A stretch of 64,000 nucleotides of DNA from Thermoproteus sp. Its GTDB lineage: Archaea > Thermoproteota > Thermoprotei > Thermoproteales > Thermoproteaceae. Shown piece by piece: positions 17,064 through 24,963 of the stretch (the first letter of the stretch is position 1; each line of letters begins with the position of its first letter). A model generated the notes under the pieces. The model was not told the DNA's origin and ran no database searches. It worked only from the letters and a program-made list of their open reading frames with translations. The stretch covers positions 682,001 to 746,000 of the forward strand of contig JAWARJ010000001.1 of assembly GCA_038893495.1 (NCBI GenBank), given 5' to 3'. The position numbers and the translations under genes are program-made.

Positions 17064-17651
17064 GTGAGCCTTGAGAAGAACATCGTCGAGAAGATCGCCT
17101 CCTATATCCCCGGCTATGCGGGATATAAGGAGAAGGAGATAAGGAGGGAAACCGACGCCCTCGTCAGGAGGCGCGTTTCGGCCGTGCTGGCCGAGGCCAA
17201 ATCTAAAATGGTCCTCACGCCCTCCGCCGCCAGAGCCATCGCGGCCAATAGAGACGCGGCGTACCTCTGGGACTCCACAAAGGCGCTCTTCGACAGAGTG
17301 ATACAGAGGATAGACAAGGCGCCCGCCGGCTACTCTGGCTTCTACGATCTAGTCAAAATAGACGAAGCCGCCTTAGATAGGATATACCAAATGGACCTGG
17401 CCCTAATAGAGAAGGCGGAGGGCGTCGCCAAGCTGGTGGACGAGCTTATGGCGGCGAGCCCAGGCTCCGACGTCTGGCTACAAAAACTCGCCGCGCTCTC
17501 CTCCGCCCTCTCCCAACTCGACTCGGCGGTCGACGAGAGGAATAACTACATGGCCGGCCTTGCGTCCGTCGGAGGGGGACAGGCGGCGAGCCAACAGGCA
17601 GCCGAGCCTCAAGGCCGCAAAGGCATATTGGGGAGGCTCCTAGGGAGGTGA
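17064..17651 (+). CDS. helical protein of unknown function, first gene of the SPFH operon
   Basis: A 195-aa largely helical, charged protein with no signal peptide or membrane span. It has a low-complexity tail (GGGQAASQQAAEPQGRKG) ending in GRLLGR. I do not recognise a family. The GTG at 17064 lies about 21-24 bases after caataaatat (17038-17047), which overlaps the end of thrB. It heads a tight five-gene operon: the SPFH gene starts two bases after its stop. In Bacillus the comparable ydjFGHI operon begins with a helical PspA-type gene; this protein could be a positional equivalent, but sequence similarity is not evident to me. Confidence 0.75.
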   Translation: MSLEKNIVEKIASYIPGYAGYKEKEIRRETDALVRRRVSAVLAEAKSKMVLTPSAARAIAANRDAAYLWDSTKALFDRVIQRIDKAPAGYSGFYDLVKIDEAALDRIYQMDLALIEKAEGVAKLVDELMAASPGSDVWLQKLAALSSALSQLDSAVDERNNYMAGLASVGGGQAASQQAAEPQGRKGILGRLLGR

Positions 17652-17652
17652 T

Positions 17653-18720
17653 ATGCCCCAAGTAATAGAGTGGGTAAACCCCAAGGAGGACGAAATCATC
17701 TGGCGGTACCCAGTCGAACAGATAGAGTGGGGCGCCCAGCTCATAGTGCAGGAGTGGCAAGCCGCCGTATTCTTCAGAGACGGGAAGGCCTACGACGTCT
17801 TCCGCGCCGGGAGGCATACCCTCACCACGCTAAACCTGCCCCTGCTCATGAGGGTATTGAGCCGTATTGCCGGCTTCGAGAGGTCCCCCTTCGTGGCGAC
17901 GGTCATATTCGTGTCGTTGAAGCAGTTTCAACTGCCCTTCGGCGGGAGGGCCCAGACCGTCGAGCTGGCGCCAATACAATTCTACGGCACCGCTTGGTTC
18001 AGGGTGGAGGACCCGGCCCTATTCGTGACGCAGGTGGTGGGCGGGCAGGGGGTGTACACCACAGAGGACTTGCAGAAGTTCTTGAGGGGCTACTTCAACG
18101 AGGGCCTCATGGCCGAGCTATCTAAACAGTCCATATTCACGATATACCAGTCGTTAGAACAAGCGTCGTTCGTCCTCAAGAACTCCCTCGACCCCTACTT
18201 CAAGAGGCTGGGGCTGGAGTTGATAGACCTCAAGTTCGAAGGCCTCGACGTGACTGACCCCATATGGCGCGATAGGCTCTTCTACATAAGAGCCGCCGGC
18301 GTGAGCCCCTCGGAGTATCTACGCATGGAGGCGGTCGAGAAAGCGGCGGCCGAGCTGGGCAAAAGTCCCGGCGCGGCCGTGGGGGCCGGCATAGCCATAA
18401 TACCGCCGCTCTTCGGAGGGACCCCCGCTGGGGGAGGCGCGGCAACCGGAGGGGCTCCGCCCGGGGGCGGCGGAGCGCAACCTGGAGGGGGTAGCGGGGG
18501 CGGTGGAGGGACCCCGCCGGGCACGATCGTCTCGACCCAGCTGGCCCAGGCGCAACAGGGCGTGGTCTGCCCCAGATGTGGCTACGTAAACCCGCCGGGC
18601 GCCAAGTTCTGCATTAACTGCGGCGCGCAGTTGCCCCAGGAGAAGATATGCCCCAAGTGCGGATTTAGGAATCCGCCCAACGCCAAATTCTGTATGAACT
18701 GCGGGACTCCGTTGCCGTGA
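17653..18720 (+). CDS. SPFH-domain protein with tandem C-terminal zinc ribbons (YdjI/virion-core-like)
   Basis: A 355-aa protein. Residues about 1-240 form an SPFH/band-7-like domain of the type first named after a poxvirus core protein: it starts VIEWVNPKEDEIIWRYP and includes LIVQEWQAAVFF, FRAGRHTLTT and the later LGLELIDLKFEGLDV. A Gly/Pro linker of about 40 residues follows. Two zinc ribbons end it (CPRCG...CINCG and CPKCG...CMNCG). SPFH proteins scaffold membrane microdomains. No transmembrane segment is visible here, so membrane contact would come from partners. The next gene starts within its stop codon, and downstream genes encode zinc-ribbon membrane proteins. Confidence 0.88.
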   Translation: MPQVIEWVNPKEDEIIWRYPVEQIEWGAQLIVQEWQAAVFFRDGKAYDVFRAGRHTLTTLNLPLLMRVLSRIAGFERSPFVATVIFVSLKQFQLPFGGRAQTVELAPIQFYGTAWFRVEDPALFVTQVVGGQGVYTTEDLQKFLRGYFNEGLMAELSKQSIFTIYQSLEQASFVLKNSLDPYFKRLGLELIDLKFEGLDVTDPIWRDRLFYIRAAGVSPSEYLRMEAVEKAAAELGKSPGAAVGAGIAIIPPLFGGTPAGGGAATGGAPPGGGGAQPGGGSGGGGGTPPGTIVSTQLAQAQQGVVCPRCGYVNPPGAKFCINCGAQLPQEKICPKCGFRNPPNAKFCMNCGTPLP

Positions 18721-19013
18721 GGGCCCACGAGGGCTCCCTCGCGGCGGCGTTGGTAGTGGAGGGCGCGTACTTAATAGCGTCTTCTCTCGGCGTAGTGCCC
18801 CTCAGCGCGTATCTGGCAGTCGGCCTTCCCCTTGCCGCCTTCGGGCTGGTCTATTTGGCGCTAGGCGACAGGCGGGCATCCCTATGGGGAGGCTTGATCG
18901 CGTTGGCGGGCATCGCGATAGCCTCCGGCGGCGTCGCGTCGCCGCTGTTGGTGGTGGGGGCCGCGTTGTTGTTAATAGGCCTCTTCGCGTTGGTCCATGT
19001 CCTCCGGAGCTAG
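18717..19013 (+). CDS. small three-helix membrane protein
   Basis: A 98-aa, very hydrophobic protein with about three membrane helices: an AAALVVEGAYLIAS region, a central LPLAAFGLVYLAL and the C-terminal SPLLVVGAALLLIGLFAL. It starts at a GTG inside the stop of the SPFH gene and overlaps the next gene by 17 bases, so all three are translated from one message. No family recognised. Likely a membrane partner of the SPFH/zinc-ribbon proteins, by position only. Confidence 0.7.
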   Translation: MRAHEGSLAAALVVEGAYLIASSLGVVPLSAYLAVGLPLAAFGLVYLALGDRRASLWGGLIALAGIAIASGGVASPLLVVGAALLLIGLFALVHVLRS

Positions 19014-20025
19014 AGAGTTCCGGTGCTCCTACTGCGGCGCGCCGTTGGACGTAGGCCCCGACTCCGTCGTGGTGGTCTGTAGGTACTGCGGAAAGCCGAA
19101 CTTCGTGGCCGACGACGTGAAGGCCGGGGAGGTCCTCGCCGTGCCGGCTATCAAAGGCGACGAGGCGGCGAGGAGGGCCTTGGAGGCCGCCAGGAGGAGG
19201 CTACAACTGCGCTTTAGGCTGAAGAGGGCCGTCTTCGGCGACCCGGACCTCTACTACGTGCCCTACTACTTCGTGGACCTCTCGCTCAGAGCCCACTACA
19301 GCGCGAGAGTCCTCGTGACCTACACGAGGACCGTCTATGTGGGCAGGGAGGCGCGCACTGAGGTGGTCACCAGAGAGGTCTCCGTCGCCGGGGATCTAGA
19401 CTACAGGAAGGTGGTGCCCGTCCTGGCGAGGCGCGGCGTGGAGGGCGTGGCGACTGCGGAGCTCGCCGAGCGCTACCTCTCCACAAGGCCCCAGGCGAAG
19501 CGCCTAGACGAAATAGAGCTGAGCTACCGCACCTCTAAGGCCTTCCTCGCGGCTGAGTTCGGCGGGGAGAGAGCCAAGGCGGTGGCCCTTAGGGAGGCCG
19601 TTGAGGGCCTCTTGGAGGCAGTGGATAGAGACGCGGCCGATAGGGCCAGGAGGCGCGTGGGACATATAGCGGCCAGCGCCAACGTCCTAGATAGGACGGT
19701 GGACTTCGATGTGGAGAAGGCCGAAGTCTCGCATTTGACCTACCTACCCGCCTGGGTCGTCCCCTACGTCTACGACGGGGCTCAATACGCCATGGCGCTG
19801 TCGGGATGGGACGGCTCTCTGCTCGCTCTGACCGAGCCGGTCTTCTTGGAGGAGAGGGCCGGCGCGTTGACGGCCGCCGCGGTCGCCGCGGGCATATTGG
19901 GAGGCATAGGCGGAGCCGTGCTCCCGGCCAGCTACGCCGTCGGCTTGGCCCTAATCGCGGCGGGGGCCCTCGCGGGGTACTACGCGGCCAGAGGCGCCAC
20001 CAAGAGCGTTGAAGTCAAGAGATGA
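18997..20025 (+). CDS. N-terminal zinc-ribbon, C-terminal membrane-anchored protein (YdjG-like layout)
   Basis: A 342-aa protein. It opens with a zinc ribbon (FRCSYCGAPLDVG, then VCRYCGKPN). A soluble middle region of about 240 residues with YVPYYFVDLSLRA and a second aromatic motif (LTYLPAWVVPYVYDG) follows. It ends with two hydrophobic helices (ALTAAAVAAGILGGIGGAV and AVGLALIAAGALAGYYA) and a short basic tail. The plan matches bacterial zinc-ribbon membrane proteins next to SPFH genes (for example YdjG of Bacillus). It overlaps both neighbours; the stop overlaps the next ATG. Confidence 0.78.
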   Translation: MSSGAREFRCSYCGAPLDVGPDSVVVVCRYCGKPNFVADDVKAGEVLAVPAIKGDEAARRALEAARRRLQLRFRLKRAVFGDPDLYYVPYYFVDLSLRAHYSARVLVTYTRTVYVGREARTEVVTREVSVAGDLDYRKVVPVLARRGVEGVATAELAERYLSTRPQAKRLDEIELSYRTSKAFLAAEFGGERAKAVALREAVEGLLEAVDRDAADRARRRVGHIAASANVLDRTVDFDVEKAEVSHLTYLPAWVVPYVYDGAQYAMALSGWDGSLLALTEPVFLEERAGALTAAAVAAGILGGIGGAVLPASYAVGLALIAAGALAGYYAARGATKSVEVKR

Positions 20026-20873
20026 AGGTCCGTTGTCCCTACTGCGGCGCAGAGTACGAGGCGCCGGACGGCGCGGCCTTCACGGTCTGTCCCTACTGCG
20101 GGACCGTCCTGAAGGAGGGGAAGACCTACGAGGCCGTCTACATCTTCGAGCCGCGGCTAGACTCGCCTAACGCCTTCAAGAAAGCCCTCTCATTCAAGCC
20201 TTGGGCCTCTCCGAGAGACCTGCCAACGGCCAGCCCGGCCTCGGCGGAGCTCCATTTCGTCCCACTCTATCTATATTACGTCTACTTCTCGCCTCTCGAC
20301 GAGCTGGCGACTTACGTCGCAGTCTCGGCGCTACGGGACCCTCCATTCTACATACCCAAGGACTACAAGTTCCCGGCCCGCTGGAGGGCCCCCTTTAAGC
20401 CGAGCCTCGAGAGGAAGGCGGTATTCCACCAGCCCCAATTGAGGCCGGAGGAGGCGTGGGCCCAAGCCTCTAGGAGGTACGACCGGGAGGCCAGGGCGTA
20501 CGCCTCTGCGTTTAAAGTGCCCATAGAGGATAGGAGCCGCCTCGAGGGCCTCGTCTACTACCCCTTCTGGAGGCTGGAATACGACTATGGGGGCAGGAGG
20601 TATTCTGCGGTGGTGGACGCAGCTGAGGGCGACGTGGTCTATATGGAATATCCAGTCTCGCGGAGGGGCAGGGCGGGATCGGCGTTGGCCGCCGCGGCTT
20701 TAATATTGGGGTCGGTCGTGATCGGGGCCGTAGCCGGCGCCTTCGCCCTCCATCCGCTTTGGGGGATGGCCGGAGGGGCCGTTGGGGGTGTTGGAGGGGC
20801 CTTGAGGCTTTTGGCCTTCGCGGTGGAGCGAAAGGCCGTCTATAGACAAGACAGAGCCGTGGAGCTCCTCTAG
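20022..20873 (+). CDS. paralogous zinc-ribbon membrane protein
   Basis: A 283-aa protein with the same plan as the gene before it. An N-terminal zinc ribbon (VRCPYCGAEYEAP, then CPYCGTVLKEG) leads into a soluble region with LHFVPLYLYYVYF and YYPFWRLEYDYGG. Two C-terminal helices follow (ALAAAALILGSVVIGAVAGAFAL and a Gly-rich helix), then a basic tail. The repeated P-x-Y/W-x-x-x-Y motifs shared with the upstream protein suggest the two arose by duplication and may pair. The ATG overlaps the upstream stop. It converges with rnhA with a four-base overlap. Confidence 0.75.
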   Translation: MKVRCPYCGAEYEAPDGAAFTVCPYCGTVLKEGKTYEAVYIFEPRLDSPNAFKKALSFKPWASPRDLPTASPASAELHFVPLYLYYVYFSPLDELATYVAVSALRDPPFYIPKDYKFPARWRAPFKPSLERKAVFHQPQLRPEEAWAQASRRYDREARAYASAFKVPIEDRSRLEGLVYYPFWRLEYDYGGRRYSAVVDAAEGDVVYMEYPVSRRGRAGSALAAAALILGSVVIGAVAGAFALHPLWGMAGGAVGGVGGALRLLAFAVERKAVYRQDRAVELL

Positions 20874-21448
20874 TCGACCAACCCCTCCAATTCGGACAGC
20901 CTGTATTTCCTCAAGAGCTCGACGAGTATGCGCGCCGCCTCCTCCAGCTCCAGCCCCTCCCTTTCGGCGGCCCTCCTGACTTCGCCCATCAGCGTCTGGA
21001 TCCAGCCGTCGTCGCCGCCGTAGCCGTACTCCGCCGCATGTAGCTCGTAGGCTATCCTGGAGAGACCGTCTGCCTCCCTGTTGTCCTCCCTAGGGACCCA
21101 CTCCACCTCCCATTTCGAGAAGGAGGAGAGGAGTGCCTCCACTTCGTCCTTCAGGGACAAAAGCCTATGGGAGTTCACACCCCACTCGCCCCTTATCTGT
21201 TTGACGACAAGCTGGCTGTCACCCCTGACGACCACCTCATCGCATTTAAGCTCTTTGGCCCTCCTCAAGGCCTCGCGGAGGGCCGTATATTCCGCCACGT
21301 TGTTGGTACAGCCGTCTCCGTGGCAAGCCACGCCGTAGCCCCTGTCAAGCCTCTTCCCGCCCTCGTCGTATATCACATAGCCGTAGGTACCCAAGCCGCC
21401 CGGATTTATGGGCTCACAGGCCCCGTCGAAATAGACGACGCACCTCAC
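20870..21448 (-). CDS. rnhA: ribonuclease HI
   Basis: Type 1 RNase H, cutting RNA in RNA-DNA hybrids. The 192-aa protein shows all four catalytic acidic residues: Asp8 in YFDGA, Glu53 in NNVAEYTAL, Asp77 in VRGDSQL and Asp127 in NREADGLS. A C-terminal helical extension of about 55 residues follows the catalytic fold and is of unknown role. It starts nine bases after the GAT-QueC stop on the same strand, so the two probably share a message. No clear promoter of its own was seen. Confidence 0.93.
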   Translation of the reverse strand: MRCVVYFDGACEPINPGGLGTYGYVIYDEGGKRLDRGYGVACHGDGCTNNVAEYTALREALRRAKELKCDEVVVRGDSQLVVKQIRGEWGVNSHRLLSLKDEVEALLSSFSKWEVEWVPREDNREADGLSRIAYELHAAEYGYGGDDGWIQTLMGEVRRAAEREGLELEEAARILVELLRKYRLSELEGLVD

Positions 21449-21457
21449 GGCAGTCCG

Positions 21458-22945
21458 CTAGCGGTCTTGCGGCCGCCTCCACACGTAGGGCTTCGTACCC
21501 CGCCAGAACTCCTCCTCTTCTTCGGGCGGTAGGTCGTACTCCACGGGGTCCCTCACGCCGTTTATCTTGAAGGCGAGGCGCCGCATATAGCAGGGCCCGC
21601 ACCTCCCGCAGTGTTTAGGCCCCTTGTCGTAACAGCTCCAAGTGAGGTGTAGTGGGGCGCCCACCTCCAGACCCAACTTCACTATCTCGTGTTTGACCAA
21701 ATGACCCACCGGCATGAGGAGCTGTACCTTCCGCTGAGGCCCAGTGGCGTAGGGCAGTAGCGAATTTATGAGGCGTATGAACTCCATCTCGTTGTCGGGA
21801 TAGGCCCCGGCCTCCTCCATATTGACGCCGAGGGCCACGTAGTCGTAGCCCCAAGCCTCGGCCAGAGCCACTGCCAAGGCAATAAAGACGAAATTCCTCG
21901 CGGGGACCCACTCGTGGGCGAATTCGGCGCCTTCCCTCCCCATATCGACTCTATTTATCTCGCCTTCGCCCAAAAGCGGCGAGCGGCCCGCCAGCTTGAA
22001 GAAGTCCATGTCGACCTCTATTAGGGGCACCCCCAAGGCCTTGGAGATCTCCCTCACTGCCTTTTTCTCAGGGCCTTCCGCCACATGTCGGTAGTTGAAA
22101 TGGAGCAGCGCCACGTCGTATCCCTGCCTCAACAGGGCCGTAGCGGCCGTGGTGGAGTCCAGGCCGCCGCTGGCCACCACCAACGCCCTCTTCTTCCTGG
22201 CGGGCTCTGCGTCTGCCTTCCAAAGGCTTGCAGTCCTCCAGGTCTTGTCCACGCCGACCTCTACCACCGTATAAGGCTCGAGCCTCTTGACGTAATTGCC
22301 GTCCCAAGGCGCCACATCCCCCTGTAGGTACGTGTCGAAGCTGGCGAAAAATAAGGCGTTGAGCTGACGGTCCCACATGTAGTAGAGCGGGCGGAAGTTA
22401 GCGGCGAGCCACAAACGGCCGGGCCTCGCCGAGTCCAATACGGCCAGGGCGTAGCTACCCACCACCTCGTCCCTCAATATCCTCCTCAAACCCTCAAGGG
22501 AGCCGTCCCACAGCCTCTCCAAGAGGGGCGGGAGGATCGCCGTGTCTATTTTGGACTTACGCCTAAGTCCGTACTTCCGCTCCAGCTCTATGTCGTTAGC
22601 TATAGTGCCGTTGTGGGTCACCGCTATCCTCTCGCCGACCATGGGCTGTATGTCTTCTTGCGTCTTCTCGGCTACGTGTTCCGTCGTGGGCTCCGCCCTA
22701 TTGTTAAATATGGCGGCTATCGACTCCTCGTCGAATATCTTCGGCATGTCCTTAAGGGCCTCCGGCGCGGACCTCCTGTCCTTATAGGCCCTATAGGTCC
22801 CCCGCCTGGTCAGAACCACGACGCCGAAGCTGTCTCTGCCCCTCTCGGCGCTCGCCTCGGCTATAGCCCTAAGCCTCGCCTCTATGGCCGCGGCCCTCTC
22901 TGCGTCCAGCTCGCCGAACACCAGAACTCCCCCTATGGAGCACAC
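21458..22945 (-). CDS. GAT-QueC: glutamine amidotransferase fused to a QueC-type synthase (archaeosine pathway)
   Basis: A fusion known from Crenarchaeota, where GAT-QueC is implicated in converting preQ0 in tRNA to archaeosine. The N-terminal half is a class II glutamine amidotransferase-like domain (RDSFGVVVL, GTIANDIELERKYG). The C-terminal half is QueC-like with ATP loop ALVVASGGLDSTTAA and a zinc site in CYDKGPKHCGRCGPC. The frame opens at TTG 22957, but I place the start at GTG 22945. The minus-strand TATA tttaaata (22973-22966) is centred 24 bases upstream, and this start makes Cys the second residue (M-C-S-I-G-G). That is exactly where class II amidotransferases need their N-terminal nucleophile after Met removal. 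Length is then 495 aa. Confidence 0.92.
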   Translation of the reverse strand: MCSIGGVLVFGELDAERAAAIEARLRAIAEASAERGRDSFGVVVLTRRGTYRAYKDRRSAPEALKDMPKIFDEESIAAIFNNRAEPTTEHVAEKTQEDIQPMVGERIAVTHNGTIANDIELERKYGLRRKSKIDTAILPPLLERLWDGSLEGLRRILRDEVVGSYALAVLDSARPGRLWLAANFRPLYYMWDRQLNALFFASFDTYLQGDVAPWDGNYVKRLEPYTVVEVGVDKTWRTASLWKADAEPARKKRALVVASGGLDSTTAATALLRQGYDVALLHFNYRHVAEGPEKKAVREISKALGVPLIEVDMDFFKLAGRSPLLGEGEINRVDMGREGAEFAHEWVPARNFVFIALAVALAEAWGYDYVALGVNMEEAGAYPDNEMEFIRLINSLLPYATGPQRKVQLLMPVGHLVKHEIVKLGLEVGAPLHLTWSCYDKGPKHCGRCGPCYMRRLAFKINGVRDPVEYDLPPEEEEEFWRGTKPYVWRRPQDR

Positions 22946-22964
22946 GACTCCATCCAAGCCGCCC

Positions 22965-22991
22965 TATTTAAACCTTCAAAGTTTTTTATGG
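22965..22991. promoter_or_regulatory. divergent promoters of GAT-QueC and moeA
   Basis: Two TATA-like elements lie close together. tttaaata on the minus strand (22973-22966) is 24 bases from the GTG at 22945. gttttttatgg on the plus strand (22981-22991) is centred about 24 bases before the GTG of moeA at 23008. Both transcripts would be leaderless. The spacing of the two boxes is so small that simultaneous pre-initiation complexes would likely interfere. Confidence 0.6.
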
Positions 22992-23007
22992 ACATCGAAG
23001 TCCCTAC

Positions 23008-24258
23008 GTGTCTAGGGGGTTCAAGAGCCTAGTCCCCGTGGATAGGGCAGTGTCGGAATTCCTATCGAGAATTACCCACAAGCCCCAAGTGGTCGAGAGG
23101 CCCCTGGGGGAGGCGTTGGGCCGATATCTGGCTAGAGACATAGTGGCTGAAGTCGACGTGCCGCCGTTCGATAGAGCCGCCTTTGACGGATATGCCGTGA
23201 GGTCCGTCGACACTATGGGCGCCTCTAGGGCCAACCCAGTGGTGTTGAGGGTCGTGGGCTCGGCTAAGCCCGGGAGGCCCTACGAGGGCACGATCGGCGA
23301 GGGCCAGGCCGTGGAGATAGCCACAGGCGCCCCTATGCCCAAAGGCGCGGATGCGGTGGTGCCCTACGAGGAGGCGGCCGATAGGGGAGGGGCCATAGAG
23401 GTCTACAGGCCAGTCCCGCCGTACTATTACGTCTCCAGGCGGGGGGAGGATCTGGCCAAGGGCGAGCTCGTCCTGAAGGCCGGAACTAGGCTGAGGCCTT
23501 GGGACTTGGGGGTCCTCGCCTCTATGGGCATGTCTAAAGTGTCTGTATACGACGTCAGGGCCGCCGTGCTCTCCACTGGAGACGAGCTGGTCGACGTGGA
23601 GGATCTAGTTGGCGGAGTTCCCCCTCCCGGCAAGATTGTGAACTCCACTAGGTTCGCCCTCGTGGGTTTGTTCCAAGAGCTGGGGGCAGATGCAGAGTAC
23701 CTCGGCATAATCCCCGACGACGAGAAGGCCATAGAGGACGCTCTTGCCAAGGCGGTCGAGAAATACGACGTGGTGGCCACCACGGGGGGCGCCTCTGTGG
23801 GAGGCCCCGACGCGACCCACAAGGCCGTCTCGGCCCTTGCGGAGTTCTACGTGAGGGGCATAGCCGCCAGGCCGGGGAGGCCCAACGGAGCCGCCGTGAT
23901 TAAGGGCAGGCCCGTGGCGGTCCTTTCGGGCTTCCCAGTGGCGGCCATAGTGGGCTTTGAGGTCTTCGTGAGGCCGGCCGTATTGAAGCTAGTGGGAGGG
24001 CGGCCCGAGCCGAGGCCCATCGTGAGGGGAGTTCTAACTAGAAGGATAACCACTCCGATAAACGTCAGGACTTACGCCAGAGTCCGCGCGTATGTGAAGG
24101 AGGGGAAGGTCTACATAGAGCCGCTGGCGGTCACCGGCAGCGGAGTCCTCTCAACTCTAACTAGAGGCAACGCCCTATTGATAGTGCCCGAGAATAGAGA
24201 GGGCTACGACGAGGGCGATGAGGTCGAGGTGCAGCTACTGAGGGCCCTCGACGAATAG
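23008..24258 (+). CDS. moeA: molybdopterin molybdotransferase
   Basis: Inserts molybdate or tungstate into the adenylylated pterin to finish the Mo/W cofactor. The 416-aa protein has the expected MoeA domains: the N-terminal region with [14 protein letters not shown], the MoCF-binding domain with [16 protein letters not shown] and [11 protein letters not shown], and the C-terminal barrel ([10 protein letters not shown]). The start is GTG 23008, with a TATA element 24 bases before it. In Thermoproteales the cofactor often holds tungsten. Downstream lie a TusA-type gene and a SelD-like fusion, suggesting a cofactor- or chalcogen-related neighbourhood. Confidence 0.94.
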   Translation: MSRGFKSLVPVDRAVSEFLSRITHKPQVVERPLGEALGRYLARDIVAEVDVPPFDRAAFDGYAVRSVDTMGASRANPVVLRVVGSAKPGRPYEGTIGEGQAVEIATGAPMPKGADAVVPYEEAADRGGAIEVYRPVPPYYYVSRRGEDLAKGELVLKAGTRLRPWDLGVLASMGMSKVSVYDVRAAVLSTGDELVDVEDLVGGVPPPGKIVNSTRFALVGLFQELGADAEYLGIIPDDEKAIEDALAKAVEKYDVVATTGGASVGGPDATHKAVSALAEFYVRGIAARPGRPNGAAVIKGRPVAVLSGFPVAAIVGFEVFVRPAVLKLVGGRPEPRPIVRGVLTRRITTPINVRTYARVRAYVKEGKVYIEPLAVTGSGVLSTLTRGNALLIVPENREGYDEGDEVEVQLLRALDE

Positions 24259-24714
24259 GCGAAAGGCCCAGCTCCTCCCCTCTTGCATTAAAGCCGGTGG
24301 CTAATGGTTCCTGCTAGGTTTAGCGCGCAGGCCGGCTACCAAAGCTCAGAGACTGCCACATTTCAGCTGTTGACGACGAGAGCTGGCGCTCAACGCCATG
24401 TGTAGGTAGTGGAGGACCGTGGGAGGGAATACTACAAAATATGACCGCGTTGACGCATGTAGAGGGGAAAGACGCAAAGGCCCATGTCGACACCGTAAGT
24501 GGGCAATACATCGTCCAGACGTATGTACGCAAAAAGGCCGCCTTTACTATAAGTTGGGCGCCGCAGATGAGCGCCGAGCACATGAGTATAGGTAACGGCG
24601 CCCTAAAGATAGTTGCTGTGTGTATGTATGGGTCCCTGTAGGGCCATTGCGACCAGATATATGCCAAAGGTGAATTTATTGCACTATTCGAAGACCTTAA
24701 TCTTACGTTTCGAC
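24259..24714. other. 456-base gap without a convincing gene
   Basis: A 66-codon plus-strand frame exists at 24441-24641 but has no TATA element at the expected distance and matches nothing I know. It could be a remnant of a lost gene. The stretch ends with the promoter of the TusA-type gene (ccttaatctta near 24692-24702). No RNA gene or repeat was recognised. Confidence 0.4.
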
Positions 24715-24963
24715 ATGTCGACTATGGAGCAGATAAAGAGGAGGCTCCTCGACTTGAGAGGCTACGTATGTCCCTATCCGCAATTGGCTACGCTTAAGAC
24801 TTTAAGGTCCATGGAGGTGGGCGAGGAGCTCGAGGTCGTCACCGACAATCCGCCTTCGGTGGAGAACGTGCCGGCTATCGCCAGGAGGGAGGGCCAGGAG
24901 GTGGTCTCGGTGCAACAAATAGGCGAGGGACTTTGGAGGATAGTCATTAGGAAGGTCCGATGA
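24715..24963 (+). CDS. TusA/SirA/YedF-type sulfur carrier protein
   Basis: An 82-aa TusA-fold protein with the diagnostic [17 protein letters not shown] segment. Cys19 of the CPxP motif would carry a persulfide (or selenide) for relay to a partner. The rest of the beta-alpha fold is intact ([29 protein letters not shown]). ATG 24715 follows a TATA-like ccttaatctta; ATG 24724 is an alternative. The stop overlaps the ATG of the SelD-like fusion, so the two are translationally coupled. In bacteria YedF-type proteins are linked to selD, which supports a joint chalcogen role here. Confidence 0.88.
   Translation: MSTMEQIKRRLLDLRGYVCPYPQLATLKTLRSMEVGEELEVVTDNPPSVENVPAIARREGQEVVSVQQIGEGLWRIVIRKVR

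Noticed and set aside
24441-24641. 66-codon plus-strand frame between moeA and the TusA gene
   Set aside because: No TATA element at the usual distance and no recognisable feature; kept only as part of the gap description.
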